Shown: positions 9,101 through 17,473, numbered from the stretch's first letter. The stretch is 25,857 nt of DNA from a virus (IMGVR_UViG_3300030109_003902:1-25857), one strand, 5' to 3'. The notes: generated from the sequence alone by a model not told the origin. Translations and numbers: made by a program.

Positions 9101-9639
9101 TAAGCGGTGATGAGCTTATTGAGGCAGCAAATCGAGAACAAGCGCAACTATATACCGCTGCCCGCGCTCAAATGGGTTCGGAGTTTTCAGAAATTGCCGA
9201 CAGCGTACTAGGCTCAATGCCCGCTACCACAAGGCGCGTTTCAAATTCGGATGCGGTAAGCTCTGGTGTGCGCGTATCTGCTAAAAGCTCACGCGCAGAC
9301 ATTTCGGCCCAGGATTCCCGTGTATTAGACCAGGAAAACGCCTTGCCGTCATTGCGTAGTACGGCGGGAAATCTGCCCTCAAGTGAAAAAAATCTCATAG
9401 ATGAAACCTCTACTACTAATGAGAAAATTGCAAGAGAAATAGTCGAGTCAGGCGAACAATTCCTTGACGAAGGCGGCGGCGCAATGGACATGGTTCGCGC
9501 TCAAAATACTTTGCTCGAGGCTATGGTTCCAACTGGCCGAGTGGTTGATGGCGAGGCCGAACGTGTAACGGCCCGCAGCTTGTTTGAAGAAATTGAGAGC
9601 GACAAATCAATGCTAAATAGACTTAAGGATTGCGTCTGA
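6112..9639 (+). CDS. Large multidomain ejection/polyvalent protein with ParB-like and RelA/SpoT-like domains
   Basis: Encodes 1175 residues in the slot of the T7 gp16-type large internal protein. Residues 1-330 are helical with a short Ala/Gly-rich stretch near 225-245. Residues about 380-540 look like a ParB/DdrB-type nuclease fold: an IDLDKVEVDAKLFQFK entry, then FIADGHQRLGLAKS near residue 445 (the DGHxR motif), then a helical segment. Residues about 860-975 resemble the RelA/SpoT synthetase fold: GPLKTRDRVEAKI, DASRATIAVSTPDEA, then GEVKIIERN and a late GGHGLYKIER. These domains are known from phage polyvalent proteins that enter the host with DNA (Iyer, Burroughs and Aravind). Activity is inferred; a complete set of (p)ppGpp synthetase residues is not obvious. 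The last 150 residues are low-complexity and charged. It overlaps the next gene by one base (TGATG). Confidence 0.65.
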   Translation: MTILAPAEGDLVRTDFRPITGPETGFLKNYRVARERTALAGGPGMVLEILTRQINPFVKAYEERTGKKVRRGVNKEPKFERGEDGVFYVSNENYEYQALQDTVIELGKEDPNMLTWEEITENIPKMMREAEAQYFDTVGRQTTLGLIGEISGDVVEDINQLKYAPAELAFWLIGKRAGPGFKPLVKAAMMDSAAAAMAVGSRQPAIKYFREKHGLEYTTETALKNVGGAALAAFGLRVGVQGTARGVRRVGGAATDAGMRRFAPSAAFGRELNKAINGADMAAVDEVLRRASSRDLFNMQKSLEDSGVQFTPEIKGAAQLLERDADIVESNPFRDDQDIAAVAEHEQRMDAAIDAHLNNTNQVDLPPSSLPVKETGVHHFDNLNGTLQRIDLDKVEVDAKLFQFKEGGDEFGVTDRLAGVEKWDPIKAGTVTIYEFMNGRQFIADGHQRLGLAKSIRSKDPAQDVNLYGFVLREADGISPDQARAIAAMTNIAQGTGSYLDAAKVLRVNPSAISELPQQSQLVRVAGDLVELSDEAFGLVVNDVVKPTYAAIVGRLEKDAAKQMAIMRLIAKTEPANITQAEAIVRQARDIEFTKTTQDSLFGEEVMLESLFAERAKVLDEALKILQRDQNTFANLVRNEKTIAEGGNKLETESNKQRAETNGQAKQIIQTLSSRTGAISSALSAAAKRFKETGKAAPAARDFAEFVRGGIERGDFSRVSAEPPIRTFEPPAQNDQLAAGPAAEQIDAFATPIGPKADAALDRLENEFVESITAQLSADTNREVAAEIAQKNAQKIVEMGPGAKKKRLVLAQDLSEAELENLASILHSRQAYASIDDIMARNEAFNVELNAAVQKAAGEHKVDYFAGPLKTRDRVEAKINDKYVGELNRISDASRATIAVSTPDEADAFIKSLAKKYHVVDEGYQAAGTTSYFDKKLMVIDKDGTVGEVKIIERNLYDASTMQGGHGLYKIERGDLDTAAIIAELPDPEMRARLERLSGDELIEAANREQAQLYTAARAQMGSEFSEIADSVLGSMPATTRRVSNSDAVSSGVRVSAKSSRADISAQDSRVLDQENALPSLRSTAGNLPSSEKNLIDETSTTNEKIAREIVESGEQFLDEGGGAMDMVRAQNTLLEAMVPTGRVVDGEAERVTARSLFEEIESDKSMLNRLKDCV

Positions 9640-12149
9640 TGAGCCTGCGAGAGTGCATAATTAACGGTGTAAAAGAAGGCGCAATTACTGAAGCGCGAGG
9701 CAAAGAGGCAGAAGATCTATTTGATGATTTCCTCGCCCGCAGCGCCGGCGATGAAGCTGCTGCAGCCACAAAGACTTTTGATCAATTGAAGCACCAGGCC
9801 GCTCGACGACGCCATCTAAACATGCTGCGCGTCAAGACGTTCAATAGAGCCCGCACAGAGATGGGCAATTTTGTGCCGACATTCCGAGCATTAATGCTTA
9901 AAGGAAAAAAGCTAACTTTGGCGGATGTTCCGCGTCCAGGCAAATATATGCAAAGCCTCGTAGAAGGTGGCGAAGGCACTGCAAAAATAACTAAAAATTT
10001 ATACGGAGTTTACCACGCAACTCGTAGCAATGCCCTGGCAATGTTTGATGAGGGCTTGTACCAAAACCGGCAAAAGATTTTTACGCGAAAAGGTAAGGCC
10101 GGCGCACATCACCTTCTTATGGAGGTGTTTGGCGAAGACAGCGGCAATGCGGCGGCTAAAGTTGTTGCAGACCAATGGAGGCAGACCTCTGAATATTTGC
10201 GCCTACGCGCCAACCAGGCAGGCATGGCTATACCTACGCGAATAGATTGGCACCTACCACAGAGCCATGACGCTGTTTTAGTATCGAAGGTTGGGGCCAA
10301 AGGCTGGAAAGACGCAATCCGCGAGGATCTCGATTTAGATAAAATGATCAACGAGCAAACTGGCAATAAGTTTACTCCAGAGGAACTAGAGTTTGCACTT
10401 AATGAAGTTTATCGAACCATCACCGAAAATGGCCTTAACAAAATGAAAGAGGGCATGACCGGCGCAGGCAAGGCTCTGGCAAATCGCCGCCAGGATCACA
10501 GGTTTTTGGTTTTTGAAACTCCAGAGGGCTGGATGCGCTACCAGGAGCGATTTGGCGACCCTGATGTGTTCGGCACAATGATGAGCCATATCGAAACCAT
10601 GAGCCGCGACATTGCGATGCTCGAGGTGCTAGGGCCAAACCCAAACACAACAATCTCAGCGCTTAAAATTGAGGCGGAAAAAATGGCGCGGCAGCACAAT
10701 GTGAAAAATGCGAACACACGCGCCACAGACATGCTCGGCAATGATCTCGCAAGGTTTGAGTCGATGCTTGATATTTTCACAGGCGAAGCCATGACCGTTG
10801 CCAATGTTACGCTTGCCAATACAGCATCAGGATTACGCAATTTAGGAACAGCCTCACTGTTAGGGTCCACCGCTCCTATAGCTTTAGCAACTGATCTAGG
10901 CACAATGCGAATGGCAGCACAGATGATTGATATGCCTGTTGCCAAAATTATGTCTGGGCTGTTTAAACAATTAAAAGATGTGAAAAAGAAAGAACGCGCA
11001 AGGTTTGGTGTGCGCCTTGGTATAGCTGCCGAGAACTGGATAAGCCGCAGCCACGCGCAATCTCGATATTTTGGCGAAGTAGTCGGACCAAATCTCTCAA
11101 TATTTGCGAGTGATTCGGTGCTGCGGGCTACTGGTTTAAGTAGTTGGACCCAAGGAGCCCGCCAAGTATTTGGCATAGAATTTTTAGGGCATTTAGGGGA
11201 TCTAAAAACTAAAAAATATAATGCTCTTCCGGCGCACACTCGAGACACTTTAAAAAAGTATGAAATTACTGAAGACCGCTGGAACATTATCCGCAAAACC
11301 GAAATGGAAGTTTATAAAGGCGTTGATTTTGTGCGGCCTTTAAATATTGAAGCTAGAGATGATCTAGCACCGGGTTTAGGCAGGGAAATTAGCGTTGCAC
11401 TGCAAACATTAATTCACAACGAAACGAACCGGGGCATACCGCAAGCCACTATTAGGTCGCAAAGCACGCTGAAGGGTAATGCAAAACGCGGAACTTTTTC
11501 GGGTGAAATGATTAACAGTGCAGCACAATTTAAAAGTTTTCCCGTGAGTATCATGCAGGGAAATTTACTCCGCTACATGAGCGTAGAGGGTTGGGCAAAC
11601 AAAGCGAGATGGACAGCAGACTTTTTAATAACGGCCACAATTGCAGGCGCTCTGGGTTATCAAGCCAGGCAAATTGCCTCTAATCGGGATCCCGAAGACA
11701 TGACCACCAAAGAATTTTGGGCTAGGGCTATGCTAACCGGCGGCGGTCTTAGCATTGTGGGTGATTTTATGTTTGGAAATGTCAACCGTTATGGAGGTGG
11801 GCTAGCAACCACTTTTCTAGGGCCGTCAGTTGGCAGCCTTGATATGTTCCGAAATTTAACAGTTGGCAACGCGCTGCAAGCTGCGTCTGATGAGTCAACT
11901 AACTTTAATCGAGAGCTAATAGATTTTGTGGTTCGTAATTTACCGGGCCAAAATATGTGGTTCTCGAGAGCAGCCTTTGATCGCCTGGTAGTAGATCAAC
12001 TCAAAATTGCTGCAGATCCGCGCTCCTACAGAGAATTTAGGCGCAAGGAGCGGAGGCTATATAAAAACACAGGGCAGCGATTGTGGTGGCGTTCCGGTAA
12101 TATGTCACCTGATCGCTTCCCAGATTTCGGCGCAGCGCTCGGACAGTGA
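9639..12149 (+). CDS. Second large internal virion / ejection protein
   Basis: Encodes 836 residues. The ATG at 9639 overlaps the previous stop and has an AAGGA site about 10 bases upstream, so it is preferred over the non-ATG start at 9630. The protein is largely helical. Conserved-looking stretches are RIDWHLPQSHD (about residue 200) and the FLVFETPEGWMRYQERFGDP region (about 290). A more hydrophobic area lies near residue 390-420 (LANTASGLRNLGTASLLGST) and another near 665-685 (ADFLITATIAGALGYQA), possible membrane-inserting segments. I see no lysozyme or transglycosylase active site, unlike the N-terminus of T7 gp16. Probably it works with the 1175-residue protein in DNA ejection. Assignment rests on order and size; the precise family is not recognised. 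Confidence 0.55.
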   Translation: MSLRECIINGVKEGAITEARGKEAEDLFDDFLARSAGDEAAAATKTFDQLKHQAARRRHLNMLRVKTFNRARTEMGNFVPTFRALMLKGKKLTLADVPRPGKYMQSLVEGGEGTAKITKNLYGVYHATRSNALAMFDEGLYQNRQKIFTRKGKAGAHHLLMEVFGEDSGNAAAKVVADQWRQTSEYLRLRANQAGMAIPTRIDWHLPQSHDAVLVSKVGAKGWKDAIREDLDLDKMINEQTGNKFTPEELEFALNEVYRTITENGLNKMKEGMTGAGKALANRRQDHRFLVFETPEGWMRYQERFGDPDVFGTMMSHIETMSRDIAMLEVLGPNPNTTISALKIEAEKMARQHNVKNANTRATDMLGNDLARFESMLDIFTGEAMTVANVTLANTASGLRNLGTASLLGSTAPIALATDLGTMRMAAQMIDMPVAKIMSGLFKQLKDVKKKERARFGVRLGIAAENWISRSHAQSRYFGEVVGPNLSIFASDSVLRATGLSSWTQGARQVFGIEFLGHLGDLKTKKYNALPAHTRDTLKKYEITEDRWNIIRKTEMEVYKGVDFVRPLNIEARDDLAPGLGREISVALQTLIHNETNRGIPQATIRSQSTLKGNAKRGTFSGEMINSAAQFKSFPVSIMQGNLLRYMSVEGWANKARWTADFLITATIAGALGYQARQIASNRDPEDMTTKEFWARAMLTGGGLSIVGDFMFGNVNRYGGGLATTFLGPSVGSLDMFRNLTVGNALQAASDESTNFNRELIDFVVRNLPGQNMWFSRAAFDRLVVDQLKIAADPRSYREFRRKERRLYKNTGQRLWWRSGNMSPDRFPDFGAALGQ

Positions 12150-12212
12150 AATGATATTACATGGCCTTTTTTTTCATTTTGAATTATAAATACCAGACCG
12201 GAGTATTGATAA

Positions 12213-14339
12213 ATGGCAGACTATAGTATAACAGCGGTGGATCGCCGCGTTGTGTATGATGGCAGCGCGGGTACCGGGCCGTATGCCTTCAGCTTTCCAA
12301 TTTTAACTACCACCGATATTGCGGTTTTTAAGGACAGCACAAGGCTAACCGAGGGCTCTGGCTCAAGCCAGTACCAGGTTACAATAAGCTCAAGCAACGG
12401 TACGGGTTCCGTTACGCTCGGAAGCGCGGCGTCTGCTAGCAACACCATTACAATCACCGGCGCAAGGACGATTGAGCGCACAACGGACTTTGTGACGGCT
12501 GGCGACCTACTCGCATCCAGCCTCAACGTAGAGCTAGATAGTCAAACGATTTTCGCGCAACAGGTTAGCGAGGATGCGGCCAGGGCAATCAGGGCCCCAG
12601 TGACTGATCCAACATCGATTAACATGGAATTGCCGGCAAAGGCAGATCGTGCAGATAACCTCTTATCATTTAACTCATCAGGCGATCCGACCGTTACATC
12701 TGTCAGCGGCCTGGCGACGGTGGCTGCAAGTCTGCAACGCACAGTGGATGTATTCTCAGGAAACGGATCCACCACAAGTTTCACATTATCTGTTGCGCCT
12801 GGTCGCGAAGAAAATTGCCAGGTATTTTTTGATGGCGTTCATCAGGCGCACTCAACCTTTACCGTGAGCAATACAACCCTAGCTTTCAGCACAGCACCGC
12901 CGTCAGGCACTAACAATATTGAAGTCGTCCACGGTGCGGCTCTGGCAGAGGCCGGGCCACAAGGTGCGACGGGCAGTCAGGGCCCAGCCGGCCCGCAGGG
13001 TCCACGGGGCCAAGGCGGTGTTGAGTATAATTTTGAGAGTACGACGACAGACACCGATCAAGGAGCCGGCAAGGTATTCCTTAATAATAGTACAGTGGCT
13101 AGCGCGTCGGTGCTGTACCTAGATGACCTCGATGCTAACGGTGTCAATTTAAATACATTTATCGATACGTTCGATGATAGCAGCACCACATCGTATCGCG
13201 GCTCTATACACCTGGTTGAGATTGCTGATCCCAGCAACTACGCCATCTTTGCCGTGAATGGCAGCGTTATTTCAGCTTCGACATATAGTAAAATCCCGGT
13301 CGCGCACCAGGCCAGCGGTGGATCCTTTACCGATGGAAATGCAATGTCGGTGCTATTTGTCAGAACCGGCGACACGGGAAGCGGATTGGCTAGCGTAGTG
13401 GCGGACACGACACCTCAACTCGGTGGCGACCTCGACATGAATGGAAAGAATATAGACTTTCCGACCACGGCTAATGTCAGCGACGTTCTGAATGAAAGCA
13501 ACATGGCCAGCAATAGCTCAACCAAACTGGCCACGCAGAGCAGCATTAAGGCATACGCTGATTTAAAGGCGACGAAAGGCGCAAACTCCGACATCACCAG
13601 CCTTTCCGGGTTGACCACTGCATTGTCGGTAGCGCAAGGCGGGACCGGGGCGACGAGTTTGACGGACGGCGGGGTATTATTAGGCTCCGGCACAGGGGCC
13701 ATCTCGGCCATGTCGGCCCTTGGGGATGGGCATATCATTGTCGGAGACGGATCTGGCGACCCCGTAGCTCTAAGTGCTTTTTCAAGTAGCACGGGCAACC
13801 TTCTTGGGACCAAGGGCGGCGTAATCGGGCAGCAAACGATTTGGGTGCCAGCGGGAGCTATGGAGCCTGCCGTGTCAACGGCACCCGCCGTCAGCAACGC
13901 GGTGGAGATAGGCACAAGCCTTTTTGCCGCACGGACGATGGATTTCGCCGACGGCAGCGATTTGTATTGCTACTTTGGTATTCAAATGCCTAAGTCGTGG
14001 GATGCAGGAAATTTAGTCTTGCAGTTCGTGTGGAGCGCTACCGGCACCAACGCGAACACGGTGGCCTGGGGTGCAGCCGCAATATCACTGGCAGACGACG
14101 AAGCGCTCACAACCGCTTTCCCTGCTCCCACCGTAGCAACAGCCGATACAAACTCCACAACCGCCGATGATCTGATGATTTCAGCGGAGGTGTCTTTAAC
14201 CGTTGGCAGCTCACCAGCGGCTGAAAACTATGTGATGTTTGAAATTATGCGCGATGTGTCTGCTGACACTTTGGCAGAGGCCGCTCGTCTCCACGGCATC
14301 AGGATTCACTACACAGTAAACACGGGGATTGATACCTAA
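12213..14339 (+). CDS. Tail fibre protein with T7 gp17-like N-terminus and collagen-like repeats
   Basis: Encodes 708 residues. The ATG follows a GGAG site by ten bases. Residues 1-150 match the T7 gp17 N-terminal attachment domain: ITAVDRRVVYDGSAGTGPYAFSFPI, shown here only in part, then RTIERTTDF and LNVELDSQTIFAQQ. This domain docks the fibre to the tail. Residues about 175-240 form a beta domain (VFSGNGSTTSFTL, FDGVHQ). Residues 248-269 contain about seven Gly-X-Y triplets of collagen type. A fibre-typical AQGGTGATS motif occurs near 475, and a C-terminal beta domain from about 545 probably carries receptor contacts or trimerises the shaft. The 63 bases before the gene hold a T-rich tract but no clear terminator hairpin. 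Confidence 0.85.
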   Translation: MADYSITAVDRRVVYDGSAGTGPYAFSFPILTTTDIAVFKDSTRLTEGSGSSQYQVTISSSNGTGSVTLGSAASASNTITITGARTIERTTDFVTAGDLLASSLNVELDSQTIFAQQVSEDAARAIRAPVTDPTSINMELPAKADRADNLLSFNSSGDPTVTSVSGLATVAASLQRTVDVFSGNGSTTSFTLSVAPGREENCQVFFDGVHQAHSTFTVSNTTLAFSTAPPSGTNNIEVVHGAALAEAGPQGATGSQGPAGPQGPRGQGGVEYNFESTTTDTDQGAGKVFLNNSTVASASVLYLDDLDANGVNLNTFIDTFDDSSTTSYRGSIHLVEIADPSNYAIFAVNGSVISASTYSKIPVAHQASGGSFTDGNAMSVLFVRTGDTGSGLASVVADTTPQLGGDLDMNGKNIDFPTTANVSDVLNESNMASNSSTKLATQSSIKAYADLKATKGANSDITSLSGLTTALSVAQGGTGATSLTDGGVLLGSGTGAISAMSALGDGHIIVGDGSGDPVALSAFSSSTGNLLGTKGGVIGQQTIWVPAGAMEPAVSTAPAVSNAVEIGTSLFAARTMDFADGSDLYCYFGIQMPKSWDAGNLVLQFVWSATGTNANTVAWGAAAISLADDEALTTAFPAPTVATADTNSTTADDLMISAEVSLTVGSSPAAENYVMFEIMRDVSADTLAEAARLHGIRIHYTVNTGIDT

Positions 14340-14340
14340 C

Positions 14341-14733
14341 ATGACAAAATACGCAAGGATTACCTCCTCGACTGGAGATATTATAGAAGAAAAAGACGAG
14401 GCTGAGTTTCGCGGTGGGAAGCCGCCGCCTGCTAACACTGCCAAGGATTGGGAATGGCTGCCGGTTACGGTTGAAAAGCCTAGCTACAACATTAAAACCG
14501 AGGTGCTTGAAGGCCCGAAAGATGTTGTGACGGCTGAAAAAATCACACGCAAATGGACGGTTGCGAAGTTAAGCGATAAGGAAATCGATGACCGCAAGGA
14601 TTTACAAATACCTCGCACTGACAGCGTTCAATATAAAATCATGTTTGATCAAGAAAACCGAGTGCGGAAACTTGAGGGTTTGAGTGCCACTACACACGAC
14701 GAGTTTCGCGTTTTGTTAAGGAGTAAGGTGTAG
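14341..14733 (+). CDS. Small tail-fibre-associated protein, possible fibre assembly factor
   Basis: Encodes 130 residues from the ATG two bases after the fibre stop; an in-frame ATT upstream is not needed. The sequence is charged, with a Pro-rich GGKPPPANT segment, a WEWLPV motif and a region TAEKITRKWTVAKLSDKEID that resembles the Trp-containing linker of phage tail fibre assembly or tail-accessory proteins. No enzyme motif is seen. The position between two fibre genes suggests a chaperone or connector, but that is inference. The stop TAG shares its G with the GTG of the next gene. Confidence 0.45.
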   Translation: MTKYARITSSTGDIIEEKDEAEFRGGKPPPANTAKDWEWLPVTVEKPSYNIKTEVLEGPKDVVTAEKITRKWTVAKLSDKEIDDRKDLQIPRTDSVQYKIMFDQENRVRKLEGLSATTHDEFRVLLRSKV

Positions 14734-15335
14734 TGTTTCAGGCCACAAACCTTATTGGATTTGGTGCGGGTCCCAGTAGTGCGGGCGGCTACACATTTAC
14801 TCAGTCGGCGGAAAGCGAGTGGTCGGGAACCTTATCTCACTACGATTTCAATGGGAGCCATATCGAAAGCAGCCAAACACAAAATTTCGGCATTCGTTCC
14901 GACGACACTTTTTCAGGAGACATGGCCTTTGATCTCACCTGGAAGGTCGACATTCCCGACAGCCAAGCTGCATGTGGTGTCTTTAATAATGCTGAACCTA
15001 CAGCATCGTGGTCCGGCTCCGCCCTAAATGGCAACATGGGCTCGATGGGAACGAACAATGCTTTTTGGTGGCAGGCGACAAGCAGCACTAATTTGCTTGT
15101 GTATAGCGGCGGCACGCTAGACGGAACGGTGGATATGCCTGACGTGAACGATGTTATGAGGATTCGTCGGGCAGGCGAGGTCTGGACTCTTGAGTATGAC
15201 GACGGCGGTGATGGAAATTTCGGGGTGATTCAAACATTTTCAGGAACAAATAGTAGCGCAACCTTTAGGCTGCATGTCTGCCTGTATCAAGCGAACGACG
15301 ACATCAATTCCGTGCAATGGGGACCAGCGGCGTAG
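14733..15335 (+). CDS. Putative tail / receptor-binding protein
   Basis: Encodes 200 residues, starting with GTG overlapping the previous stop by one base and preceded by AAGGAG. It is rich in Ser, Gly, Asn and aromatic residues with alternating polar and hydrophobic beta-like pattern. Features such as YTFTQSAESEWSGTLSHYDF, VMRIRRAGEVWTLEYDDGGDG and a C-terminal FRLHVCLYQAND suggest a concanavalin/lectin-like jelly-roll sheet, as seen in many tail spike or fibre tips. No family can be named with certainty. Its location in a run of fibre genes supports a role at the host surface. Confidence 0.45.
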   Translation: MFQATNLIGFGAGPSSAGGYTFTQSAESEWSGTLSHYDFNGSHIESSQTQNFGIRSDDTFSGDMAFDLTWKVDIPDSQAACGVFNNAEPTASWSGSALNGNMGSMGTNNAFWWQATSSTNLLVYSGGTLDGTVDMPDVNDVMRIRRAGEVWTLEYDDGGDGNFGVIQTFSGTNSSATFRLHVCLYQANDDINSVQWGPAA

Positions 15336-15344
15336 GAGCAAAAA

Positions 15345-15977
15345 ATGGCAACGACTAAAGTAAGTTCTAGTGTTATTGGCGACAACGAAGTTAAAACAGT
15401 CAATATTTTGAACGCGAATGTGACGGCGGATAAAATAGCGTCAAACGCGGTGACGACTGTCAAGATAAATAACGCTGCGGTCACGGCTGATAAGCTTGGG
15501 TCGGCTTCCGTGACGGCTGTGAAGCTTGGTGCCGGTATAACCACCCGTGCATACGCGGAAGACACGACCAGAAAATTAGCTACCACACTTATGGTTGCTG
15601 ACGATACCATTCCTCAACGAACCGAGGGTGATGAAATTTTAACCTGCGCGATAACGCGGTTAAGCGCGAGTAGCCGGCTCCGCATTCGGGCACATTGCCC
15701 GTTTAGCGTGAACGGCTCAATGGCCGTTATACTTGCTCTGTTTCAAGACACTACCGCCAATGCGCTGGCTGCGGTCAGCACGTCGACAGGCGACGACGAT
15801 GAAATGAACCACATGACTCTCGAGCATGAAATGGCGTCAGGCTCGACAGGTAGCACAACATTTAAATTGCGGATTGGCCCAGTGAGCAGTGCCAACGTTA
15901 GAACAAACGGTATCAGCACAGGCAGGCTATTAGGTGGCGTTATGAAAACGACACTCACCGTCGAAGAAATTCTTTAA
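15345..15977 (+). CDS. Tail fibre-like protein with short N-terminal repeats
   Basis: Encodes 210 residues; GGAG lies seven bases before the ATG. Residues about 8-62 consist of imperfect repeats of roughly 10 residues of the form (N/S)AVTxxK(I/L), for example NANVTADKI, NAVTTVKI, NAAVTADKL and SASVTAVKL. Such repeats form trimeric shafts in phage fibres and in many virion proteins. The C-terminal 120 residues are a beta-type domain with RLRIRAHCPFSV and SGSTGSTTFKLRIGPVSS, probably the head of the short fibre. A role as secondary fibre or tail-tip attachment protein is inferred. Confidence 0.6.
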   Translation: MATTKVSSSVIGDNEVKTVNILNANVTADKIASNAVTTVKINNAAVTADKLGSASVTAVKLGAGITTRAYAEDTTRKLATTLMVADDTIPQRTEGDEILTCAITRLSASSRLRIRAHCPFSVNGSMAVILALFQDTTANALAAVSTSTGDDDEMNHMTLEHEMASGSTGSTTFKLRIGPVSSANVRTNGISTGRLLGGVMKTTLTVEEIL

Positions 15978-15993
15978 TGCAATACGGTTACTA

Positions 15994-16290
15994 ATGACAC
16001 GCGCACTCGCAATACTGCTGATATTGATTTGCGCCACGGCGCAGGCAGAACCGCTAGCGCCTAAAGCATACTATGATTTGCGCGGCCCCTGCTACGAACC
16101 CCGTGATGCGCTGAACAACCTTAAAGAGAATGATTTCGAGCTTGTGGTGACTTCAACATTTGTAAACACAATAGGATTTGAGGCCGACGTTTACATTTTC
16201 CGGGCCGGTGCCGCGTTTGTTGTTGCGGTCACACATGCGGATTTGTTGTGTGTACTGGTGACAGCTGACGGTATGAATTTCGGGGTGTAG
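15994..16290 (+). CDS. Small exported protein of unknown function
   Basis: Encodes 98 residues. The N-terminus has an Arg, a hydrophobic core (ALAILLILICATAQA) and a likely signal peptidase site after residue 18 (AQA before EP), so it probably enters the periplasm. The mature part of about 80 residues contains two Cys residues (GPCYEP and the late LLCVLV) that might form a disulphide. No family is recognised. It opens the block that carries the endolysin and holin, so a role in envelope modification or lysis control is possible. The ribosome site is weak. Confidence 0.55.
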   Translation: MTRALAILLILICATAQAEPLAPKAYYDLRGPCYEPRDALNNLKENDFELVVTSTFVNTIGFEADVYIFRAGAAFVVAVTHADLLCVLVTADGMNFGV

Positions 16291-16291
16291 G

Positions 16292-16654
16292 GTGGACGGT
16301 TCAATCGATATCCGTCTAGTGATGACGGTCCTTGGAATGGTCTGCAGTGTTGCCGGCGCCGCCGCAGTCGCCAGGGTACAGATCAGAGAGATATCAGCGA
16401 AGCTACAGGACATTGAAATACGGCTGCGGCAGATGGATAGCCGTGCCGATAAGCTATGGACAATTACAGAAACACAAGAAACCAGGCTGGACGTTCTGGC
16501 AAAAATGGCCGCGCCGGAGCTTTTGAGGCGTGACCACATGGCTATGGCCACGCTGCAATCCGATGTGCGCCAATTGAGGAAGGATGTTGACCACCAGCTA
16601 CATATCCATAATTCCAAACATATCCCCGTTTCAGATACGAGAGTAGGTGATTAA
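16292..16654 (+). CDS. Membrane-anchored coiled-coil protein, possibly spanin-like
   Basis: Encodes 120 residues from a GTG just after the preceding stop. One transmembrane segment lies near residues 8-28 (VMTVLGMVCSVAGAAAVARV). A charged heptad-patterned helix follows (about 30-105), and the C-terminus is His-rich (HQLHIHNSKH). A single N-terminal anchor plus a long coiled coil fits inner-membrane spanins, and other small phage membrane proteins look the same, so the role is inferred from the lysis-block context. Its stop TAA overlaps the ATG of the endolysin gene by one base. Confidence 0.5.
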   Translation: MDGSIDIRLVMTVLGMVCSVAGAAAVARVQIREISAKLQDIEIRLRQMDSRADKLWTITETQETRLDVLAKMAAPELLRRDHMAMATLQSDVRQLRKDVDHQLHIHNSKHIPVSDTRVGD

Positions 16655-17052
16655 TGTCTAAACACTTCAAACTCGAGGAATTCGCGTGTAGCAGCAGCGG
16701 CCTTTCGCTAATGAACGAGCAATTTCTACAGGCGCTCGAGGAGATCCGCGAGAGGCTTGGCGAACCAATGGTAATCACTTCCGGCTATCGCTCAGACCAG
16801 CACCCGATTACTCAGGCAAAAATTGCCAAGGGCGCAAAGCATGGTGGCGCTCATCACCTGGGCCTTGCCGCTGATGTCGGATGTGCCGGCCCAAAGGCAA
16901 TGAAGATTCTTGCGCTGGCAATTCAGAACCCGGCGATCACTGGCGTAGGAGTTAAGCAAAACGGCCCGTGGAATAGCCGCTTTATCCATATAGACGCCGT
17001 GCCTCGCGACAACAATTTCGGGCTTACCCGCCCAGCACTATGGAGCTATTAG
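16654..17052 (+). CDS. Endolysin: M15 family peptidoglycan peptidase
   Basis: Encodes 132 residues, the normal length of a single-domain M15A peptidase. An AGGTGA site precedes the ATG. The zinc-binding and active-site signatures are present: SGYRS at residues 43-47, the HxxGxAxD motif with His67, Gly70, Ala72 and Asp74, and HxD at His112-Asp114. Family members cut D-Ala or L-Ala/D-Glu bonds of the peptidoglycan stem peptide. There is no signal peptide, so release should need the holin encoded directly downstream. This is the phage lysis enzyme by motif and place. Confidence 0.9.
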   Translation: MSKHFKLEEFACSSSGLSLMNEQFLQALEEIRERLGEPMVITSGYRSDQHPITQAKIAKGAKHGGAHHLGLAADVGCAGPKAMKILALAIQNPAITGVGVKQNGPWNSRFIHIDAVPRDNNFGLTRPALWSY

Positions 17053-17053
17053 G

Positions 17054-17473
17054 ATGATAGGAGCAATACTACCAATCGTAGCGCCTCTGATCGGCGATGT
17101 GGTGAAACGCATTTTGCCGGAGGATAAAGATAAGGCCGCCGATATCGAGCGCGAACTTAACATGGCGCTGATGCAAAACAATGCGGCGATTGAGCAGGCG
17201 GCTGCGTCGGTCATTAATGCGGAAGCAAAATCCGAGCACAAAATTACCGCGACCTGGCGCCCAATTTTAATGCTCACAATAACTGCCATCGTGGGCTGGA
17301 ATTTTTTAGTCGCGCCCTTAGCGGAGCTTGCTGTTCGATTAACGACTGGCAGCGACTTACCTTTGAGCATCCCATTACCAGAACAACTTTGGAACCTATT
17401 AATGATTGGCGTCGGCGGCTATGTGGTCGGCAGAAGTGGAGAAAAAATTGCAAAGAATTTCGGCGATAAGTAA
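17054..17473 (+). CDS. Holin, GTA-type three-TM family
   Basis: Encodes 139 residues; GGAG lies eight bases before the ATG. An N-terminal hydrophobic helix (AILPIVAPLIGDVV) is followed by a charged helical region with DKDKAADIERELN. Then come the TWRPILMLTITAIVGWNFLV segment and a last helix LWNLLMIGVGGYVVGRSGE. The WRP and VGGYVVGRSGEK features are those of the GTA_holin_3TM/Phage_holin_3 family common in alphaproteobacterial phages and gene transfer agents. It would permeabilise the inner membrane to release the M15 endolysin encoded one base upstream. Confidence 0.85.
   Translation: MIGAILPIVAPLIGDVVKRILPEDKDKAADIERELNMALMQNNAAIEQAAASVINAEAKSEHKITATWRPILMLTITAIVGWNFLVAPLAELAVRLTTGSDLPLSIPLPEQLWNLLMIGVGGYVVGRSGEKIAKNFGDK

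Noticed and set aside
10538-11296. 252-codon minus-strand frame opposite the second large virion gene
   Set aside because: It is an antisense shadow with no ribosome site, motif or operon partner.
12007-12189. 60-codon frame at the end of the second large virion gene
   Set aside because: It is mostly overlapped by the main frame and the product has no recognisable feature.
12150-12212. Terminator before the tail fibre gene
   Set aside because: There is an eight-base T run but no GC-rich stem in front of it.
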